From Fictibacillus nanhaiensis (lineage in GTDB: Bacteria; Bacillota; Bacilli; Bacillales; Fictibacillaceae), in contig NZ_JAMBOD010000001.1 in assembly GCF_023715445.1 (NCBI RefSeq), forward strand, positions 372,001 to 436,000: 64,000 nt of DNA. Direction: 5' to 3'. The position numbers and the translations under genes were made by a program. Of this stretch, positions 59,464 through 64,000 are shown piece by piece. How positions within the stretch are numbered: the first letter of the stretch is position 1; each line of letters opens with the position of its first letter. The notes beneath the pieces were generated by a model that had not been told where the DNA came from, made no database searches, and was given only the letters and a program-made list of their open reading frames with translations.

Positions 59464-59803
59464 GGTTTGTCTCTCCTTCATCCATTCGAGTCCATCTGTC
59501 TTTATCCCTTGTCTGAAATTTATTCATTACCGTACTTAATGCTTCATCTAAATTTATATTAAGAGAATTTGCAAGGCATATTAATACAAAGAACATATCT
59601 CCTAGTTCTTCTTCAACTGTTTTCGCATCTTCTGATGTTTTTTTCGGTTTTTCACCATAATGGTGATTTACTTCTCGAGCCAGTTCTCCCAGCTCTTCCG
59701 TAAGTCTGGCAATCATAGCGAGGGGGCTGAAGTAGCCTTCTTTAAATTGTGATATGTATTGATCTACGACGTCCTGACTTTCTTTTAAAGTACGATTGGC
59801 CAT
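59456..59803 (-). CDS. ypjD: MazG-like nucleotide pyrophosphohydrolase (YpjD)
   Basis: A 115-residue all-alpha NTP pyrophosphohydrolase of the MazG superfamily. [18 protein letters not shown] near 32-49 and [20 protein letters not shown] near 66-85 hold the E-x-x-E and E-x-x-D metal motifs. It probably cleans non-canonical nucleotides. ATG at 59803 follows GAGGAG. It starts the ypjD-dapB-mgsA-bshB1-bshA-cca-birA chain. Confidence 0.9.
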   Translation of the reverse strand: MANRTLKESQDVVDQYISQFKEGYFSPLAMIARLTEELGELAREVNHHYGEKPKKTSEDAKTVEEELGDMFFVLICLANSLNINLDEALSTVMNKFQTRDKDRWTRMDEGETNHE

Positions 59804-59946
59804 GTTGCTGACACTCCTCATCCTTATTAGTTCCACCTTTATGTTATCGGTATTTTTTCTGTTTGACAAATTTCATGAAATTTTGATTATAATAGGAAGG
59901 CGTGAATGGAAACAGCAACTCGATTTAGATAGAAAAGAGGCATCCT

Positions 59947-60819
59947 ATGATTTATCCTATCAAACTAAAAAATATTTTTTTCATTCTGTTTGGCTCTGCT
60001 ATTTTTTCATTTGGGATCGTTCATTTTAATATGACGAATAACTTAGCAGAAGGCGGTTTTACTGGGATCACACTAATCCTTTATTTTTTATTTTCCATTG
60101 ATCCTTCCTATTCTAACCTTGCCTTGAACATCCCATTATTCTTTGTTGGCTGGAAACTGCTTGGCAGAAATGCATTTATCTATACCATAATTGGGACTGT
60201 CGCTGTATCGGTTTTCTTATTTATCTTTCAGCGCTATTCATCCATTACCATTGATCTTAAAGAAGACATGACTCTCGCCGCCTTGTTCGCAGGTGTATTT
60301 ATCGGAGTTGGTCTTGGGATCATCTTCCGGTACGGAGGAACGACAGGCGGGGTAGACATTATCGCGAGACTGGGCCATAAATTCTTAGGATGGAGCATGG
60401 GTAAGACGATGTTTATCTTTGACTTTATGGTTATCACTATCTCACTTGTTTATTTAAACTATCGGGAAGCTATGTATACTCTTGTAGCTGTATTTATCGG
60501 AGCACGTGTCATCGACTTCATGCAAGAAGGGGCTTACGCCGGAAAAGCGGTGATGGTCGTTTCAGAGAAAAATGCAGAAATTGCAGCAAATATTATGAAA
60601 GAACTGGATCGCGGCGCAACCCTTTTAAACGGTAAAGGAACATTTACCGGCCAGCTTCGCGAAGTTCTGTATTGTGTTATAGCAAAAAATGAGATCGTCC
60701 GCTTAAAACAAGTCATTGAAAGAATTGATCCCCATGCCTTTGTGACCGTAAATGATGTACATGAAGTAATCGGCGAAGGTTTTACTCTCGATGAAGATAA
60801 AAACCCTATAGGTAGATAA
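59947..60819 (+). CDS. YitT family membrane protein (YpjC-type)
   Basis: A 290-residue protein with five or six N-terminal membrane helices (about 10-200) and a C-terminal DUF2179 domain (about 205-280). Motifs include NNLAEGGFTGITLILYF, GGTTGGVDIIAR and GARVIDFMQEGAYAGKAVMVVS. YitT proteins are of unknown function, possibly transport. It diverges from ypjD, with GAGG six bases before ATG. Its position corresponds to B. subtilis ypjC. Confidence 0.88.
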   Translation: MIYPIKLKNIFFILFGSAIFSFGIVHFNMTNNLAEGGFTGITLILYFLFSIDPSYSNLALNIPLFFVGWKLLGRNAFIYTIIGTVAVSVFLFIFQRYSSITIDLKEDMTLAALFAGVFIGVGLGIIFRYGGTTGGVDIIARLGHKFLGWSMGKTMFIFDFMVITISLVYLNYREAMYTLVAVFIGARVIDFMQEGAYAGKAVMVVSEKNAEIAANIMKELDRGATLLNGKGTFTGQLREVLYCVIAKNEIVRLKQVIERIDPHAFVTVNDVHEVIGEGFTLDEDKNPIGR

Positions 60820-60858
60820 GAAAACTTGGCTTAATGTCAGCCTTAGTTGAACCTACTA
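60818..60858. repeat. Dispersed stem-loop element, copy B
   Basis: AGAAAACTTGGCT begins it; AACT-GGCT pairs with AGCC-AGTT around a 7-base loop. Related to the elements at 39829 and 45579. Confidence 0.35.
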
Positions 60859-60923
60859 AAAACCTAAACTTGTTTCATCTTGATTAAACGCTTTGTCATT
60901 CAAATGATCATTCATAGTGAAAA

Positions 60924-60954
60924 AAACCTCCCGAAAATTCGGGAGGTTTTATTT
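60924..60954. terminator. Bidirectional terminator between convergent genes
   Basis: AAAACCTCCCGAA and TTCGGGAGGTTTT form a long stem with A- and T-runs on both sides. Confidence 0.95.
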
Positions 60955-60961
60955 TTGTCTT

Positions 60962-61642
60962 TTAGTCGTCCTGGTTCATTCCAAGGAACATAAAGATAAA
61001 ACGTGCTAATTCAAGAAGTGCTACAAGAGCTCCTGCAACATATGTTAATGCGGCAGCGTTTAATACTTTGCGAGCTCCGCGTTCTTCATTATTGCGTATC
61101 ATACCAGTAGATACAATCTGATCCATAGCACGTGAGCTGGCATTAAACTCAACCGGCAATGTCACGAATTGGAACAATACAGCGGCTGACATGAAGATGA
61201 TTCCCAGTAAGAACAGGTTAGTTGCTTGAAAGAAAATCCCGCCTAAGATTAAAAAGAAAGAAAAGTTCGATCCGATGTTTGCCACTGGTACAAGTGCGTG
61301 CCTGAAACGCAAGAACGCATAACCCTCAGCATCTTGAATCGCGTGGCCAACTTCGTGGGCTGCAACCGCAGCACCAGCTATCGAATTTCCATAATAGTTA
61401 TCTTCAGATAAACGGACTACTTTGCTTCGAGGATCATAATGATCAGAAAGCTTTCCTCTTACAGGCTCTACTTGAACATTATACAAACCATTTTCGTCTA
61501 AAATTTGTCTTGCAACTTCTGCACCTGTTTTACCAGTGCTGTTTGCTACTTTTGAATACTTCTTGTACGTACTTTTTACCCTCATCTGTGCCCAAAGGGG
61601 AACAATGAGCAAAATTGCGAAGTAGATTATAAATCCACCCAT
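60962..61642 (-). CDS. YugP-like membrane zinc metallopeptidase
   Basis: A 226-residue membrane protease of the YugP (peptidase membrane zinc metallopeptidase) family. One helix is at the N-terminus, the zinc motif HEVGHAIQDAEGY is near residue 95, and three further helices follow. VEFNASSRA near 163 is also conserved. I start at the second ATG (61642), nine bases after GGAGG. Substrate unknown. Confidence 0.9.
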   Translation of the reverse strand: MGGFIIYFAILLIVPLWAQMRVKSTYKKYSKVANSTGKTGAEVARQILDENGLYNVQVEPVRGKLSDHYDPRSKVVRLSEDNYYGNSIAGAAVAAHEVGHAIQDAEGYAFLRFRHALVPVANIGSNFSFFLILGGIFFQATNLFLLGIIFMSAAVLFQFVTLPVEFNASSRAMDQIVSTGMIRNNEERGARKVLNAAALTYVAGALVALLELARFIFMFLGMNQDD

Positions 61643-61726
61643 CGTTTGCATTCCTCCATAAAAAAACTTTTATTACAAATAGTTTACGGTTATATGCCTT
61701 CCTTTGTCAAAGGATACGCATAATCG

Positions 61727-62521
61727 CTATCGTTTTCCAGGTACACGCAGCTCCTCTTCTTTATCTCCTTTATATTTTCTCCAGCCTACGTAAAATAATG
61801 TTGATGAAATAATACCTCCGATAGAAAAGATGAGCCAGAACAATGAAGGTTCTGAATTATCTTTTTTGGCGAAGAAGAGAGCTTCAAAATCTGCTGCCGC
61901 TGTTTCAAGATGTTTTTGATGTTCGATATCGGTAAGAATTCTACTTCTGTTGGAATCTACATATGAGACATGTTCATCTAATTTTTCAATTTCATCTGAA
62001 CGAATATCTACCATTAGTGCCGGTCTTACCGTTTCGTATCGTTCAAGAAGAAGATTTGCTGCCTGATGGAATGCGGCTGTATCCTTTTCATCAATTCCTT
62101 TTTTCATTGTAATAAACGGTTCAAGCATCATCAAACCAGTTTTTTTCCAGAGCGGCTCGTAATTTGTTTGAAGTGCATCAACCAATAAACGGACTTCTGT
62201 CAGCTTGTTCAATTTTTTCTCTTTTGACCATTCAGGATTTTGAAGAGATGTTACAGCATCGGCAAATGTATATTCCACAAGGCGCTGCTGATCAGGTCTT
62301 AAAGAAAGCACTTCCTCAATATGGCTGATATTCTGTGATGTGAATTCCAGCACATCTGCGGCTTCATTGTAACGTTCTATTTTACCTAGTTCCCAGATCT
62401 CGCTTGTAAGCTCATTAATCTCTGACCACTCTTTAACTTCTGTATGATTCGATGCATACACTGGCATCGCGGTTAAAAATAAAATACAAAGAATTGAAAC
62501 AGCAAAACCTAACCTTCTCAT
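61727..62521 (-). CDS. ypjB: YpjB, sporulation-associated membrane protein
   Basis: A 264-residue protein with a signal peptide or N-terminal anchor (1-24, ending PVYASN), an extracytoplasmic helical region, and a C-terminal membrane helix (about 226-247, FWLIFSIGGIISSTLFYVGW) with a basic tail. It is the ypjB family, linked to sporulation in B. subtilis, mechanism unknown. CAGGAGGG precedes ATG. Confidence 0.9.
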   Translation of the reverse strand: MRRLGFAVSILCILFLTAMPVYASNHTEVKEWSEINELTSEIWELGKIERYNEAADVLEFTSQNISHIEEVLSLRPDQQRLVEYTFADAVTSLQNPEWSKEKKLNKLTEVRLLVDALQTNYEPLWKKTGLMMLEPFITMKKGIDEKDTAAFHQAANLLLERYETVRPALMVDIRSDEIEKLDEHVSYVDSNRSRILTDIEHQKHLETAAADFEALFFAKKDNSEPSLFWLIFSIGGIISSTLFYVGWRKYKGDKEEELRVPGKR

Positions 62522-62602
62522 CCGTTGTCCCTCCTGTACCCTTATACTAAAAAGTATGAGAGCTTGGACAAGGATAGACCTAAATAAGGGAAATAGAAAA
62601 GC

Positions 62603-63169
62603 TTAAGCTTTTCTCATTCTTAATACAATCATAATCGAAACTGCTGACAGCCAGAAAGTAAGATAACCGATTAAATCTTGATAAGGAGCTAAAACAGGGT
62701 AACGCGGCATCATTCCGAACACATAGTCTATGATCTCATTGTGGAACAGCCATAATGCTGCAGCACCAATGTGCCACAATTTTATTTTATAAAACGGAGC
62801 ATATAAAAGACCTTGAACAGCCATTCCAAGATGAGAGAAAATCAGCATGTAATTTACAAAATCTAAAGGAGTTCCAACAATGGCACCCCCTAAGTTCATC
62901 CCAACTGCCCATATACCATATTTAAATAATGAGGCAGCCGCGAGTGCTTCGATCAGTCCCGATTGTTTCTTCGCCAAAAATCCAAGGATCACAAAAACAA
63001 AAAATAAAGATGCAGTCGGGCTGTCTGGAACAAAGGGCAAAAAATACCACGGAGTATCTTTTAATTGATAATAGTACCAATAATAACCATATATGGTTCC
63101 AAGGATGTTAATCAGCAGAAGAGTCATTAGAAACCATCGTTCCTTGATGATTGTGAGAATCAACGACAT
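62603..63169 (-). CDS. ypjA: YpjA, DUF1405 membrane protein
   Basis: A 188-residue protein with about six membrane helices, family DUF1405. NILGTIYGYYWYYYQLKDTPWYFLPFVPDSPTA at its start, in part YGYYWYYYQL, is characteristic, as is GMNLGGAIVGTPLDF. Function unknown. It lies between qcrC and ypjB, as in other Bacillus genomes. AAAGGAG precedes ATG. Confidence 0.9.
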   Translation of the reverse strand: MSLILTIIKERWFLMTLLLINILGTIYGYYWYYYQLKDTPWYFLPFVPDSPTASLFFVFVILGFLAKKQSGLIEALAAASLFKYGIWAVGMNLGGAIVGTPLDFVNYMLIFSHLGMAVQGLLYAPFYKIKLWHIGAAALWLFHNEIIDYVFGMMPRYPVLAPYQDLIGYLTFWLSAVSIMIVLRMRKA

Positions 63170-63194
63170 TTTTATGCTCCTTTACTTTTAGAAA

Positions 63195-63224
63195 AAAAGC
63201 CGGCCCATACCGAGCCGGCTTTTT
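63195..63224 (-). terminator. Intrinsic terminator of the qcr operon
   Basis: GCCGGC and GCCGGC pair with flanking A-run and T-run, three bases after the qcrC stop. Confidence 0.9.
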
Positions 63225-63226
63225 AC

Positions 63227-63994
63227 TTATTTCTTTTCAAGTTTTGAGATGAATTCTGCTAACTGCTTCAGCTCTTCATCTGATCCTTTAAACGCGTTTG
63301 GCGGCATGCCTGGCGGCTTACCTTCTTTAGCGATTTTCATGATTTCTTCAGGCTTTAAACCTGTTCCGATCAATGATGGACCAGAAGCTCCACCAGTTAG
63401 AGTGTTGCCGTGACAGCCTACACAGCTCTGTTTTTGGTAGATCTGATATCCAGGATCATTCTGGTCAAAGCTTACATCAACGATCTTACCTTGAGTCTTC
63501 GCTTTTTCCCAGTCATGAGTCACAACGGATTCCCATGTTAAATATGTAACTGAAATCAAACCTAATAGCATTAACCCAGTTGCAATCGGACGTTTAGAAG
63601 GACGTCTTTCCAATCCAGTATCAAGGAAAGGCGCCAGCATTAAAGCTCCAAATGCTAGTCCAGGTATAATAACAGTACCAATAAGAACATAATCCCCTGC
63701 CGCATACTTGTACTTCAGAAGCTGGTATAAGAATAGGAAGTACCAGTCTGGTAGAGGAATATATCCGGCATCGGTAGGATCAGCTTTTTTCTCCAAAGGA
63801 GATTCATGAACGATGGTCAAAACCAGGTAGCCGATTAAGAAAACGGCACCAACCATCCATTCTTTTAAAAGAAAGTTTGGCCAGAATGCTTCCGTTTTTC
63901 CCGGGAACTCCGAATAATCTTTTGGAATGTTCGGTTTACGTTCAGCAGGAACACGAGAGTCTCCGACAAACTTCATTCCTTTACCGCGATGCAT
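63227..63994 (-). CDS. qcrC: Menaquinol:cytochrome c oxidoreductase, cytochrome b/c subunit
   Basis: QcrC (255 aa) fuses the C-terminal part of cytochrome b with a c-type haem domain in the Bacillus bc complex. Membrane helices are near 46-62, 102-122 and 138-155. LPDWYFLFLYQLLKYKYAAG near 80-99 lies at the quinone side. The haem motif CVGCH near 191 and the later Met (PPGMPP) bind covalent haem c. The start MHRGKGMKF matches B. subtilis QcrC, so the gene is complete; qcrB and qcrA would lie just beyond the window. Confidence 0.96.
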   Translation of the reverse strand: MHRGKGMKFVGDSRVPAERKPNIPKDYSEFPGKTEAFWPNFLLKEWMVGAVFLIGYLVLTIVHESPLEKKADPTDAGYIPLPDWYFLFLYQLLKYKYAAGDYVLIGTVIIPGLAFGALMLAPFLDTGLERRPSKRPIATGLMLLGLISVTYLTWESVVTHDWEKAKTQGKIVDVSFDQNDPGYQIYQKQSCVGCHGNTLTGGASGPSLIGTGLKPEEIMKIAKEGKPPGMPPNAFKGSDEELKQLAEFISKLEKK

Positions 63995-64000
63995 ATATTT

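Overview
The window reads as chromosomal DNA of a low-to-moderate G+C, endospore-forming member of the Bacillaceae. The evidence is gene content and order matching the Bacillus subtilis type: parE-parC next to yneT, ypsC/rnpB/gpsB/ypsA, yprA-yprB, yppE/racA/yppC/recU/ponA/ypoC/nth/dnaD, asnS/aspB/ypmB/ypmA/dinG, panDCB, birA/cca/bshA/bshB1/mgsA/dapB/ypjD, ypjC-type yitT, ypjB, ypjA and qcrC. Bacillithiol synthesis, RacA and YpjB also fit a Bacillus-like spore former. A Fictibacillus-like genus is possible, but I cannot show it from the sequence alone.

Layout. (1) 1-1300 is a decayed left edge: a frameshifted nucleoside hydrolase start, a tyrosine-integrase remnant and a tRNA-like 3' half, which together look like the scar of an integrated element. 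(2) 1.3-9.2 kb: a DJ-1/PfpI protein, a YdjM-type membrane hydrolase, topoisomerase IV (parC, parE, with a LexA-like box), yneT and an M32 carboxypeptidase. (3) 9.2-16.7 kb: a 59-aa ORF whose start codon lies in an inverted repeat, a 21-bp tandem repeat, rRNA methyltransferase ypsC, RNase P RNA, gpsB, ypsA, a 30-aa membrane peptide and the mrfAB (yprAB) repair pair. (4) 16.7-24 kb: a VOC protein, a decayed GyrI-like gene, an amino-acid racemase and a five-gene amino-sugar operon (nagA-nagB-nagR-murQ-nagP) with a NagR operator. (5) 24-35 kb is accessory: a Tat-exported PhoD phosphatase with extra C-terminal domains, an IS3 relic, a MarR regulator with a palindrome, an Fpg-like glycosylase, tryptophan 2,3-dioxygenase divergent from an alpha-oxoamine synthase, two SRPBCC proteins (one fused to an ArsR HTH), a frameshifted PAP2 gene, trhO and a LysM-CAP secreted protein. 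(6) 35-64 kb is mostly conserved housekeeping.

The right half forms tightly packed, partly translationally coupled operons: ypjD-dapB-mgsA-bshB1-bshA-cca-birA with repeated 4- to 8-nt overlaps, then panB-panC-panD-dinG, and separately ypmA-ypmB-aspB-asnS and dnaD-nth-ypoC. The panB leader carries two tandem bulged stem-loops that resemble the known 'pan' RNA motif, followed by an intrinsic terminator and a hairpin at the panB ribosome site, which suggests attenuation control of pantothenate synthesis.

I saw no CRISPR array, prophage module or recognisable defence island, and no wholly new multi-gene system. The items most worth a second look are the panB leader, the short repeats (21-bp tandem repeat, a 15-mer present three times, dispersed stem-loops), the small unannotated ORFs, the LexA-like boxes before parE and mrfA, the multi-domain PhoD, and the unassigned alpha-oxoamine synthase beside a lone kynA.
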